Below the pieces are notes generated by a model, which was not told where the DNA came from, did not search any database, and worked only from the letters and a program-made list of their open reading frames with translations. From Planctomycetota bacterium (GTDB taxonomy: Bacteria; Planctomycetota; Phycisphaerae; Phycisphaerales; UBA1924), in NCBI GenBank assembly GCA_039819165.1, contig JBCBSM010000001.1:2480001-2544000 (forward strand): a DNA stretch of 64,000 nucleotides, in the 5' to 3' direction. Made by a program: the position numbers and the translations under genes. Shown in pieces: positions 25,342 to 33,672 of the stretch (positions within the stretch are counted from its first letter, which is position 1; every line of letters begins with the position of its first letter).

Positions 25342-26490
25342 CTACGCCGGCAGCCCGCCGCGGACGGCCCTGAGCACGTCGGCGGGGTTCAGCGTGCCCG
25401 CCTGGTTGGCGATCTGGGGCTGGTGCTGGTCGTAGAGGGCCTTGCCCTTGCCCAGCTCCTGGGTGAAGAGGCTCTTGAGATCGACGCTGCTGAGCGTGCG
25501 GCCGCCGGCGTAGTAGGCATGGGCGACCTTGCCGATGGCGTAGGTGCTGGCGAAGGTCATCATCGGGCCCGTGGCGGTCTTGACGACGGCGCCGGCGGTC
25601 TTGCCCAGGGCCTTCTTGGCGAGCTTGCCCAGCGCCTTGCGGGCGAAGTTCTCGAGCATCTGCGAGGTGGCGCCCATGCCCAGCGTGGCGATGAACTCCT
25701 TGATGTGGCCCGCCCCCAGGCTGTGCCCGTGCCGCTTGCCGATGACGTAGACCATCCGCGTCTGCAGCGGCAGGATGGCCATGGTTGCCAGGTTCTGCGG
25801 CATGAGTTCGAGCGCGCCGTTGAGGATGGCGTAGCGGAGGATGATGCCCTGGATCTCGGCGGGCGACATCTCGGCGGGCGAGGCCTCGGCGGACGACTCG
25901 GCCGAGGCCGTGGTGACGGCGGGGGTCATCGCGGCGACCTCGGCGGGCGCGAGCGCCGCGGCGGCGTCCATCTGGGAGGGCGCGTGCGTCTGCGCCGGGC
26001 CCGCCGGGGCGGCCGAGGGCACGGCCGACGCGGGCATCGCCCTCCCGCCGTCGTAGGCGGGCGAGGGCGCCACCGGCGCGAGCAGCGCGTCGGCGTCCAC
26101 GGTCTCGTCGGCGTCGCCGAGCCGCTCGGCCTCGTGCTCGAAGGCGACCGCCTCCTCGTGGTCCAGCGCGAGCGCCGCCTCGAGCTGGTCCAGGAAGGCC
26201 TGCTCGGCCTCGGTCGCCTTGCCGTCGGCGTCGGCGATGCACACCGCCATCTCGAAGGCCATCCGCTTGGCCTCCTCGCTCCGCAGCCGGGCGGCCTCGT
26301 CGGCGAGGCTGGTCTGCTTGAGCATCACCTTCTGGTAGAGTGCGGGCAGGCCCGGCAGCTCGTGCTCGGCGGCGAGCCCGTCGAACAGCGTGCGGAGGTG
26401 CTCGCGTTCCTCGGCGGCGGAGCGGCCATCGGCGAGCGCGGCCATGAGCGAGAGGGCGAGGACGGCTTGGGCTTCATTGGCGTCGAGCAT
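25342..26490 (-). CDS. TerB-like / DUF697-like two-domain protein
   Basis: This 382-residue protein has an N-terminal helical domain (about 1-115). Its pattern of acidic and His residues (LMAALADGRSAAEEREHL..AVCIADADGKATEAEQAFL) matches TerB, a tellurite-resistance-type metal-binding fold. A low-complexity Ala/Pro linker (about 130-215) leads to a C-terminal DUF697-like domain. That domain carries ILRYAILNGALELMPQ, LPLQTRMVYVIGKRHGH and glycine-rich helices that probably insert in the membrane. ATG 26490 is chosen because further upstream the frame overlaps the divergent asparaginase gene. Function is unknown; stress or envelope sensing is a guess. Confidence 0.7.
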   Translation of the reverse strand: MLDANEAQAVLALSLMAALADGRSAAEEREHLRTLFDGLAAEHELPGLPALYQKVMLKQTSLADEAARLRSEEAKRMAFEMAVCIADADGKATEAEQAFLDQLEAALALDHEEAVAFEHEAERLGDADETVDADALLAPVAPSPAYDGGRAMPASAVPSAAPAGPAQTHAPSQMDAAAALAPAEVAAMTPAVTTASAESSAEASPAEMSPAEIQGIILRYAILNGALELMPQNLATMAILPLQTRMVYVIGKRHGHSLGAGHIKEFIATLGMGATSQMLENFARKALGKLAKKALGKTAGAVVKTATGPMMTFASTYAIGKVAHAYYAGGRTLSSVDLKSLFTQELGKGKALYDQHQPQIANQAGTLNPADVLRAVRGGLPA

Positions 26491-26538
26491 ACACGCGATG
26501 GTATCCGGCGGGGTCGCCGCCCTGCATAGCCTGCGGGC

Positions 26539-27714
26539 ATGACCACCACCAGAAGAAGCGTGCTGCGGGCGGCGCTGGCCTCGGGCATGGGCCTCGCCGT
26601 CGCGCCCTCGGTGCTCGCCCGTTCCGCGTCGCGCTCCCGCGAACGAGGGCATCCGGGCGACGCGCCCCGCAACGGCCCGGTGGTTGTTTCGAGCGCCAAC
26701 GGACTGCCGGCCACCGAGCGGGCCTTCGCGCTGATGGGCGAGGGCTACGACCCCGCCGACGCGGTGGTCGCGGGCGTCACGCTGGTCGAGAACGATCCCA
26801 ACGACCTCACCGTGGGCTACGGCGGGCTGCCCAACGAGCGGGGCGTCATCCAGCTGGACGCCTCGGTGATGCACGGGCCCACGCACAAGAGCGGCGCGGT
26901 GGCGTGCATCGAGAACATCAAGAACCCCGCGGCCGTCGCGCTGCTGGTGCTCAAGCGGACCGACCACTGCCTGATCGTGGGCGAGGGCGCCCGCGAGTTC
27001 GCCATCCAGCACGGCTTCCGGCACGAGGACCTGATGACCGACCGCACCCGCCGGCTCTTCCTGCGGTGGAAGGCCAACGGCAACCCCACCGACGACTGGC
27101 TCGACGACGACCAGATGGACTGGGACGCCCGCGACGAGCGCAACAACGGGCTGGGGCCCATTGGTCGCGCACCGAACCCGTTTGGCGAGGAACTCGAGAG
27201 CCTCGCAGCCGACTACGACGTGCGCTGGCGGGGCGGCGTGCCCTACACCACCGGCACGATCAACTGCTCGGCCGTCGACGCCAACGGCGACGTGGCCAGC
27301 TGCACGACCACCAGCGGACTGTCGTGGAAGATCCCCGGCCGCGTGGGCGATTCGCCCATCTGTGGCGCCGGCATGTACTGCGACAACGACGTGGGCGCCG
27401 CGGGCGGCACCGGGCGGGGCGAGGCCGTCATCGTCAACTGCGGCGCCTTCTCGATCGTCCGCGCGATGGAGCGGGGGCTGACGCCCACCGAGGCGTGCCT
27501 GGAGGTCGCCGGCGACATCGTCCGCCGCACCAAGGAGAAGCGGCTCCGCGGCCCCGATGGAGACGGAACCGGCCGCGTGAACTTCAATGTCACGCTCTAC
27601 GCCGTGCGGAAGGACGGGGCCTACGGGTCCGCGTCGATCTTCCCGGGCGGCCGCTTCGCGGTGTGCGACGCCAATGGCAATCGCCGCGAGGCGTCGGCGT
27701 CGGTGTACGAGTAG
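26539..27714 (+). CDS. Tat-exported N4-glycosylasparaginase (Ntn hydrolase)
   Basis: This 391-residue precursor starts with a twin-arginine signal (TTRRSVLRAALASG..SVLA), so it is folded before export. The body is an N-terminal-nucleophile asparaginase of the glycosylasparaginase family. The self-cleavage site is at TTGTINCSAVD (nucleophile Thr in GTINC), followed by WKIPGRVGDSPICGAGMYCDNDVGA. GRGE then binds substrate. Family reaction: release of aspartate from N-linked Asn-GlcNAc, or isoaspartyl dipeptides. It is divergent from the TerB-like gene by 48 bp. Together with the M28 peptidase it suggests periplasmic peptide or glycopeptide breakdown. Confidence 0.9.
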   Translation: MTTTRRSVLRAALASGMGLAVAPSVLARSASRSRERGHPGDAPRNGPVVVSSANGLPATERAFALMGEGYDPADAVVAGVTLVENDPNDLTVGYGGLPNERGVIQLDASVMHGPTHKSGAVACIENIKNPAAVALLVLKRTDHCLIVGEGAREFAIQHGFRHEDLMTDRTRRLFLRWKANGNPTDDWLDDDQMDWDARDERNNGLGPIGRAPNPFGEELESLAADYDVRWRGGVPYTTGTINCSAVDANGDVASCTTTSGLSWKIPGRVGDSPICGAGMYCDNDVGAAGGTGRGEAVIVNCGAFSIVRAMERGLTPTEACLEVAGDIVRRTKEKRLRGPDGDGTGRVNFNVTLYAVRKDGAYGSASIFPGGRFAVCDANGNRREASASVYE

Positions 27715-28194
27715 TCACTCGATCCAGATCGTCCATCGAAGCAGCAGGACCGTGACCGCGAGAAAGATCGGCGGCGCTGCAAGACGCAGGCACAGTCCCC
27801 GGACCCCAAGCGGTTCGCGTGCGGCACGCCGAGCCTTCACCACCAGCACCGCAAGCAGGCACATGACCAACCAGGCATACAGGCCGCCCAGCAGCCCGAG
27901 CAACAAGACGGTCATCGATTGGTCCAGAACGGGCGTTGTCGGGTCGTACAATTCCTCCGGCCAGGAAGCCTGCCAGGGATAATAACCCACGAAGCGAACG
28001 CCCTCGACGATGTTGGCTATCCCGGCGAGCAGCGGGATAAGCGGCACGAGCAGGAGGCCACTCATCAGCCGGTTCAGGAACCGCAGGCGTCCGCGGCCGA
28101 GGGTGAGCCGCTCCCCTTGCGTTGCTCCGCACTCGGGGCAGGTGGCGCTCGGGTCGAGATCCCGCAGGTCGTAGGTGCACCTCGGACACCGCAT
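27715..28194 (-). CDS. Small membrane protein with N-terminal zinc ribbon
   Basis: This is a 159-residue protein. Residues 1-25 hold CPRCTYDL and CPECG, a CxxC..CxxC zinc ribbon of the kind common in planctomycete membrane proteins. Three hydrophobic helices follow, at about 43-68, 90-120 and 135-155. A GTG directly before the ATG (28197) could also start it. The stop codon abuts that of the asparaginase gene, a convergent pair. Function unknown. An intrinsic terminator at 28287-28310 insulates it from the upstream peptidase gene. Confidence 0.6.
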   Translation of the reverse strand: MRCPRCTYDLRDLDPSATCPECGATQGERLTLGRGRLRFLNRLMSGLLLVPLIPLLAGIANIVEGVRFVGYYPWQASWPEELYDPTTPVLDQSMTVLLLGLLGGLYAWLVMCLLAVLVVKARRAAREPLGVRGLCLRLAAPPIFLAVTVLLLRWTIWIE

Positions 28195-28276
28195 CACTCA
28201 TCGTACGGATCCGCTGGCGAGCATCGCGAAGCCGGGGCGGCCGCTTGGTGGGCGGGCACGGTGCATGCTCGCCATG

Positions 28277-28310
28277 GCAGAAGAAACGAACCCCGCACGG
28301 GCGGGGTTCG
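28277..28310 (-). terminator. Intrinsic terminator of the M28 peptidase gene
   Basis: A perfect 10-bp stem (CGAACCCCGC at 28287-28296, GCGGGGTTCG at 28301-28310) has a 4-nt loop. On the minus strand it is followed by a T-rich run, TTTCTTCT, at 28286-28279. It lies 34 bp past the stop of the peptidase gene. This is the clearest Rho-independent terminator I found in the window. Confidence 0.85.
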
Positions 28311-28343
28311 CAGCGCAGCGTGGCGGTGGGAGTGGCGTTGCCG

Positions 28344-30239
28344 CTAGCGACCCTCGAGGGTCACGGTCAGCGTGACCTCCTCGCCGTCGCGCATCACGCC
28401 GACGTTGACGGTGTCGCCCGGGCTGTGGCGGGCGACCAGCTCGCCCAGCGTGCCCGTGTCGAGGATCTTCTGGCCGTCCCAGCGGACGAGGCGGTCGCCC
28501 GAGCGGAGGCCGGCCTTGGCCGCCGGCCCGTTCTCGGTCACTTCGGCCAGCAGCACGCCCGACTCGTTGTCGTCGGCGTCGAGCACGACGCCCACGCGGA
28601 CGCGGCGCTCGCCGGCGGCCTCCCGCTCGCGCTGCTGCTGCCGCTCGCGCTGCTCGCTGGCGGTGATGAAGCGGAACTTGCCGGGCCGCACGGCCGCGTC
28701 GGCCACGATGTTCTCGTACATCCGCACCGTCTTGACGGCGCCCACGCGGTTGATCTTGTCGACGGTGTCGGCGGGCGTGTGGTAGTCGCTGTGGAAGTCG
28801 GCGATGATGCTGAACAGCACCGGCACCTCGGCGCGGTAGAAGGGCAGGTGGTCGCTGCCGCCGCTGAAGCGATCGGGGATGACCGCCTCGAGCCCCGAGG
28901 CGTCCACGTGCGGCTGGATGAACTCGCCCAGCCCATCGGCGGAGAAGCCGCCGGCGACGAGCACCCGCTCGTTCTCGATGCGGCCGATCATGTCCCAGTT
29001 GACCATCAGCATGTGATCGTCGATGGGCGCGATCGGATCGACGACGTAGTGCCGTGCGCCGTTCAGGCCGCTCTCCTCGGCGTCGAAGCCGACCAGCAGG
29101 ATGCTGCGGCGGGGCGTGGCATCGTCGGCGAAGCGCTGGCTGAGCTTGTCGGCGATCAGGATCACGCCCGCGGTGCCCGAGGCGTTGTCGTCGGCGCCGG
29201 GGTGCAGGGTGCCGGCATCGCCCGTCCGCGAGCCGAAGTAGCCCATGCCCAGGTGGTCCAGGTGGGCGCCGACCACGATCCACTCGTCGGCCAGGTCGCC
29301 CACGCCGCGGATGACGCCGCCGATGTTCTCGGCGATGAGCTGGGTGCGATCGGCCTCGCCGCCCAGGGCAATCTCGAAGCCCAGGTCCTTCAGGCCGTGG
29401 CCCTCGTCGGCGTGCTCGCGGAGGTCCATCAGCGAGCCGTCGAAGCCGGCGGCCTTGAGCATCCGCTCGGCGGCCTTGGGGCTCATCATGCTCACGGGTG
29501 CGTCGGCGTCGGCGCCGCCGGCGAAGCGGGCCAGCTGCTCGGCTCGGGCGTCGTTGGCGCCCGGCGTGTTGATGATGATGATGCCCTCGGCCCCGCGCTC
29601 CGAGGCGGCCCGCAGCTTGTTGGCGAACGCGGCCCTGGGCGACCAGCCCCGCTCGCCGTCGTTCCACAGGCTGCGGCCGTTCTCGTCCATGGGCTCGAAG
29701 CGGAAGAGCACCGCGATCTTGCCCTCGAGGCTGTCGCCCTCGGCGTAGCTGCTGTAGCCGTCCGGCCCGTTGTCGATCGAGTAGCCGACGAAGACCGCCT
29801 CGCCGCGCGCCTCGCCGGTGCTGCCCATGCCGGTGAACATGAAGTCCTTCTCGGCGTCGAACTCGATGCGGCGGTTGCCGTTCATCGCCATGAGCGACTC
29901 GCTCTGCACCTCCCAGGTGCCGCGGAGCGGGAAGGGATCGCGGTAGGTCGAGAAGGCGTTGCCGTCCTCGTCGGGGAAGGCCGGCTCCAGGCCGTACTTC
30001 TCGAAGTGGAACTCGATGTAGCGCTTGGCCAGTTCGCTGCCCTCGGTGCCGGGCACGCGACCGCCCATGAAGGGGTTGGCCAGGGTCGAGATGTGCATGT
30101 CGTACGCGCGGACGTCCTCGGCCGAGTCCATCAGTGCGTCGGAGATCGGCGAGCCGTTCTGGGCGTGGGCGGCCGCGCCGCAGAGGGCGACGAGCGCCGC
30201 GGCGCAGGCGAAACGGCGGGGGAGGGAGTCGATGCGCAT
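28344..30239 (-). CDS. Secreted M28 zinc aminopeptidase with PA and PDZ domains
   Basis: This 631-residue exported enzyme has a signal peptide ending AAAHA-Q. A PA-like insert (about 140-290) sits inside an M28 peptidase. Its zinc ligands are visible in AHLDHLG (His), GADDNASG (Asp), DAEESGL (Glu pair), NWDMIG (Asp) and DYHTPADT (His). After a charged coiled stretch rich in Arg, Glu and Gln (about 525-545), a C-terminal PDZ domain (about 550-631) has AEVTENGPAAKAGLRSGDRL. M28 plus PDZ is known from bacterial aminopeptidases that degrade peptides outside the cytoplasm. It is divergent from the zinc-linked ABC unit by 101 bp, which may be relevant as it needs zinc. Confidence 0.9.
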   Translation of the reverse strand: MRIDSLPRRFACAAALVALCGAAAHAQNGSPISDALMDSAEDVRAYDMHISTLANPFMGGRVPGTEGSELAKRYIEFHFEKYGLEPAFPDEDGNAFSTYRDPFPLRGTWEVQSESLMAMNGNRRIEFDAEKDFMFTGMGSTGEARGEAVFVGYSIDNGPDGYSSYAEGDSLEGKIAVLFRFEPMDENGRSLWNDGERGWSPRAAFANKLRAASERGAEGIIIINTPGANDARAEQLARFAGGADADAPVSMMSPKAAERMLKAAGFDGSLMDLREHADEGHGLKDLGFEIALGGEADRTQLIAENIGGVIRGVGDLADEWIVVGAHLDHLGMGYFGSRTGDAGTLHPGADDNASGTAGVILIADKLSQRFADDATPRRSILLVGFDAEESGLNGARHYVVDPIAPIDDHMLMVNWDMIGRIENERVLVAGGFSADGLGEFIQPHVDASGLEAVIPDRFSGGSDHLPFYRAEVPVLFSIIADFHSDYHTPADTVDKINRVGAVKTVRMYENIVADAAVRPGKFRFITASEQRERQQQREREAAGERRVRVGVVLDADDNESGVLLAEVTENGPAAKAGLRSGDRLVRWDGQKILDTGTLGELVARHSPGDTVNVGVMRDGEEVTLTVTLEGR

Positions 30240-30310
30240 GGGGTATCTCCGCTGGTGGATCCTGGCGGCGCGGGAACCCTCGCGCCCGCGTCCGGTCCGG
30301 GTGACGCAGC

Positions 30311-30318
30311 AATATATG
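30311..30318. promoter_or_regulatory. AT-rich -10-like island in a divergent promoter region
   Basis: The 101 bp between the M28 peptidase and the ABC unit are very GC-rich except for AATATATG. This island resembles a -10 box for the plus strand (23-30 nt before GTG 30341) and, read the other way, CATATATT for the minus strand. No good -35 is visible at the right distance, so this is a weak call. Confidence 0.25.
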
Positions 30319-30340
30319 GCCCGCCCCCTACCATCGTTGC

Positions 30341-31717
30341 GTGCGAAACTCCCCTGCCACGGCGGTTCTCGGTCGTGCCCCGCGGGCCCCCTGGGTGCTC
30401 GCGCTGGCGGTGCTTGCCCTGCTGGGGGCCTCCCCGGCGCTCTCTCGCCCGGCCGGGCACCCCCAGGACGGCCCGCACGCCGACCTGCGGATCGCGGTCG
30501 AGCCCGACGGCGTTCGCTTCGCAGCCGGGCTGAATCTCGCTTTCCTCGATGAGGCGCTGGCCGTCCCGCGGGAGACGCCCGACGCGGTCGCCGACGTCGA
30601 GGTCGCCCAGCTGCGGGAGGCGCTGGAGACCTACTTCCGCGAGCGGGTCGTGGTCGAGATCGACGGCGTCGAGGTCACGCCCGTCTTCGAGAGCTTCACC
30701 TTCCTGAACGATCCCGACCCCTCGCTGGCGGGCATCTACCCCCGCTTCGGCATGCGGGCGCTCATGCGGGGCGCCATCGTCGCGCGGTACCCGGCGCTCG
30801 AGGCGCCCGAGGTCGTCCGCGTGACCTGGCCGACGTACCCGCGGGACATCGTCGCCGGCGAGATGGAGGGCGCGACCGGGCCCGATGGGCTGCCGCCATT
30901 CATGGTCCTCGAGGCCCAACTGCAGGCGCTGGGCGGCCTCGAGATCGTGCGGTTCTCGAGGGCGAAGCCGACCATCGAGTGGTTCGCCTCGGACGCGGCC
31001 GCGGACCGCTTCGCCCGCGTGCCGCCGGTGGAGGTCGAGTCGCCGAGGCTCGAGGTGTCTCTCGTGCTGGTTGGCCTGGTCGGCTGCGCCCTGATCGCGT
31101 CGATCGTGGCCATCCGCTCGCTGGGCTGGGGCCGCGGTGTGCTCGCGGGCGGCGCGATGCTGCTGCTGTCGTCCATGGCCGCCGTGGGCATGCGGGATAT
31201 CGCGCCCGTGCCGCTGCCGATGCTCGGCTCGGTGTCGACGACGCTCGACGAGGATCGAGCGGTCGAGGTGTTCGCGCCGCTGCACGCCAATCTGTACCGT
31301 GCCTTCGACTACACGGATGAGGGCGAGGTCTACGACGCGCTGGAGCGTTCGGTGCGGGGTGATCTGCTGGGCACGCTCTACGACCAGATCTACAACTCGC
31401 TGCTCGATGCCGAGAACGGCGGCGTGCTGGGCATCGTGACGGGCGTCGAGCCGCTGGAGACGAGCCTGATCACCTCGATGGTGCAGGCCGACGGGCCGCC
31501 GGAGTTCCGGGTGCTGCACCGCTGGCGGGTCGAGGGCACGGTGTACCACTGGGGCCACTCGCACACGCGGCTCAACGAGTACCGGGCGGCCTATACCGTC
31601 ACCGGCACCGAGGACGGCTGGCGGATCACCGACCACCAGATGCGAAGCCAGCGGCGGGTGGACGACAGCGGGCGCGTGATCGACGATCTTCCGCCGCCGC
31701 TGCCGACCGAGCTGTAG
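30341..31717 (+). CDS. Hypothetical membrane protein, first gene of a zinc-linked ABC unit
   Basis: This 458-residue protein starts at GTG 30341. Residues 15-35 form a signal or anchor. A soluble periplasmic domain (about 45-235) contains two repeated beta-rich stretches. Two transmembrane helices follow (about 239-259 and 265-284), then a C-terminal domain of about 170 residues with conserved-looking aromatic and His residues (HRWRVEGTVYHWGHSHTR). I do not recognise a family. It lies 22 bp before the ATPase gene and looks like a dedicated subunit of that system, perhaps linking the transporter to its periplasmic parts. The function is inferred only from its position. Confidence 0.6.
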   Translation: MRNSPATAVLGRAPRAPWVLALAVLALLGASPALSRPAGHPQDGPHADLRIAVEPDGVRFAAGLNLAFLDEALAVPRETPDAVADVEVAQLREALETYFRERVVVEIDGVEVTPVFESFTFLNDPDPSLAGIYPRFGMRALMRGAIVARYPALEAPEVVRVTWPTYPRDIVAGEMEGATGPDGLPPFMVLEAQLQALGGLEIVRFSRAKPTIEWFASDAAADRFARVPPVEVESPRLEVSLVLVGLVGCALIASIVAIRSLGWGRGVLAGGAMLLLSSMAAVGMRDIAPVPLPMLGSVSTTLDEDRAVEVFAPLHANLYRAFDYTDEGEVYDALERSVRGDLLGTLYDQIYNSLLDAENGGVLGIVTGVEPLETSLITSMVQADGPPEFRVLHRWRVEGTVYHWGHSHTRLNEYRAAYTVTGTEDGWRITDHQMRSQRRVDDSGRVIDDLPPPLPTEL

Positions 31718-31739
31718 GGAGTTGCCGACCGAGCTCGCC

Positions 31740-32447
31740 ATGGAAGGTCCCGCCGACGAGAGACCGTCCCCCATCGTCGCCCGCGGCCTGCGGTTCGCCT
31801 TCCCCGGGGCGGCCGAGCCGACGGTCGATCTGCCCGCGCTCGGCCTGGGCGAGCTGGCCATTCGTGCGGGCGAGCACACCGCCTTCGTCGGGCCCAGCGG
31901 GTGCGGCAAGACCACGCTGCTGCGGCTGTTCACCGGCATCCTGCGGCCGACCTCGGGCGAGATCGAGCTGGCGGGCCGCCGGCTGGATCGCCTGGGCGAC
32001 GCGAGCCGTCGGGCGCTGCGGATCACCGCCGTGGGCATGGTGTTCCAGCGGTTCGCGCTGCTGGGCTACCTGACGGCGCTGCAGAACATCCTGCTGCCCT
32101 TCCGTGTGAATCGCGCGCTCGCGCTCGATGACGCGGCCCGGGAGCACGCCCGCCGGCTCGCGGAGGCGACGGGCATCGCCCTCGCGCTCGCCCGCCGGCC
32201 GGCGAACCTCAGCCAGGGCGAGCAGCAGCGGGTCGCGATCTGCCGGGCGCTCGTCACGCGGCCCGACCTGATCGTCTGCGACGAGCCCACGGGAAACCTC
32301 GACCCCGCGCGCGCCGCGTCGGTCATCGAGCTGATCCTTCGGCAGGCCGACGAGACGGGCGCGACGGTGCTCCTGGTCACGCACGACCACGCGCAGCTGG
32401 CGCACTTCGCCCGCGTGATCGACCTTCGCGGGGAGCCCACGCCGTGA
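31740..32447 (+). CDS. ABC transporter ATPase, LolD/MacB-like
   Basis: This 235-residue cytoplasmic ATPase has Walker A GPSGCGKTTLL, Q-loop VFQRFALLGYLTALQNILLP, signature LSQGEQQRV, Walker B LIVCDEPTGNLDP and H-loop VTHDH. The signature and NLD form match the LolD/MacB/FtsE group, not ZnuC. ATG 31740 is chosen; a TTG at 31722 has its purine run too close. The stop overlaps the permease GTG by 4 bp. The partner permease and the histidine-rich lipoprotein that follow suggest an unusual zinc-related machine. Confidence 0.92.
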   Translation: MEGPADERPSPIVARGLRFAFPGAAEPTVDLPALGLGELAIRAGEHTAFVGPSGCGKTTLLRLFTGILRPTSGEIELAGRRLDRLGDASRRALRITAVGMVFQRFALLGYLTALQNILLPFRVNRALALDDAAREHARRLAEATGIALALARRPANLSQGEQQRVAICRALVTRPDLIVCDEPTGNLDPARAASVIELILRQADETGATVLLVTHDHAQLAHFARVIDLRGEPTP

Positions 32448-33610
32448 GGCTGCTGCCGCTGGTCCTAGCGCACGCCGCGCACCACCGGGGCCGCACGCTG
32501 CTGCTGGTGGGGTGCGTGGCGGTCGCGATGGTGGTGCCGCTGCTGAGCCGGGTGCTTGTCGCCCGCTTCGAGGCCAACCTGCACGCCCGGGCCGACACCG
32601 TGCCGCTGGTCGTGGGGGCGAAGGGCAGCCGCTTCGATCTGGTGTTCGCCGCGCTCTATTTCCGCGAGGCCGATCTCGCCGCCACGCCGCACCGCGTGTA
32701 CGCATCGCTGGTGGCCGACGAGCAGGCAACGGCGATCCCGGTGCACGCGGAGTTTGCCGCCGAGGGCGTGCCCGTCGTGGCGACATCGATCGAGTACCTG
32801 CAGGCGCGGGGGCTACGGATCGCCGAGGGCCGCGCCTTCGCGCGGATCGGCGAGGTCGTCCTTGGTGCGGATGCAGCCGCACGACTGGGCGTCGCGCCCG
32901 GCGGCAGCGTCTTCAGCGACCAGCGGGAGGCCTACGACATCACAAGCCCGCCATCGGTCAAGCTCGACGTCGCCGGCGTGCTCGCGCCCACGGGCGGCGT
33001 CGACGACGGCGTCATCCTGGCCGACCTCGAGACGGCCTGGGTGCTCGAGGGCATCGCGCACGGTCACGCGGAGGCCGAGTCGATCGATCGCGAGGACCTC
33101 GTGCTGGGCGCGACCGAGGACCACGTCGCCCTCTCCGGCGCCGTCAGCACCTACCAGGAGATCACCGACGAGACCGCGGCCAGCTTCCACGTGCACGGCC
33201 CGCGGGACAACCTGCCGCTGACGGCCGTCCTCGTCTACCCGCGGGACGACAAGGCCCGCACTATCCTCGCGTCGCGGCTGAACGCGACGCCTGATCTGCA
33301 GGCGGTCCGGCCGTCGCGGGTGATCGACGATCTGGTCGCCTTCGTGGTCCGGCTGCGACAGATCTTCGACGCGCTCGCGGTGCTGCTGGCGGCGTCGACC
33401 GCGGCGCTGATCGTGCTCATCGGCGTGCTGAGCTACCGCCTGCGGGCCGACGAGATCCGCACGCTGACCGACATCGGCTGCGGGCGGGCGACCGTCGGGC
33501 TGTTGTTCGGCCTAGAGCTCGCGTTCGTGCTGCTGGCGGCGGCCGTGCTGGCGGGGGTTCTGGCCCTCGCCGTGGTGTCCGTGGTGGCGGGCGTCACGCC
33601 ATACTTGTAG
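32444..33610 (+). CDS. ABC permease, FtsX/MacB/LolC-like
   Basis: This 388-residue permease has the FtsX layout. There is one helix at about 18-38, a large periplasmic domain (about 40-300) and three helices at the C-terminus (about 300-325, 345-368, 370-388). The motif EIRTLTDIGCGRATV between the second and third helices is the usual coupling loop (EIAxLRxxGAxxxxI). The GTG start lies in the ATPase stop. Such permeases do mechanotransmission or lipoprotein release rather than classical import. Pairing with a TroA/ZnuA-like lipoprotein is therefore notable. Confidence 0.85.
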   Translation: MRLLPLVLAHAAHHRGRTLLLVGCVAVAMVVPLLSRVLVARFEANLHARADTVPLVVGAKGSRFDLVFAALYFREADLAATPHRVYASLVADEQATAIPVHAEFAAEGVPVVATSIEYLQARGLRIAEGRAFARIGEVVLGADAAARLGVAPGGSVFSDQREAYDITSPPSVKLDVAGVLAPTGGVDDGVILADLETAWVLEGIAHGHAEAESIDREDLVLGATEDHVALSGAVSTYQEITDETAASFHVHGPRDNLPLTAVLVYPRDDKARTILASRLNATPDLQAVRPSRVIDDLVAFVVRLRQIFDALAVLLAASTAALIVLIGVLSYRLRADEIRTLTDIGCGRATVGLLFGLELAFVLLAAAVLAGVLALAVVSVVAGVTPYL

Positions 33611-33672
33611 TGTTCACCAGTGGTGGTGCGCCGAAGGTGGTGCGTAAGAGTCTCGAGATGGAGGTGCGGAGC

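Noticed and set aside
28122-30533. An 803-codon plus-strand frame opposite the M28 peptidase
   Set aside because: It is the antisense shadow of a gene with all its zinc ligands and a terminator.
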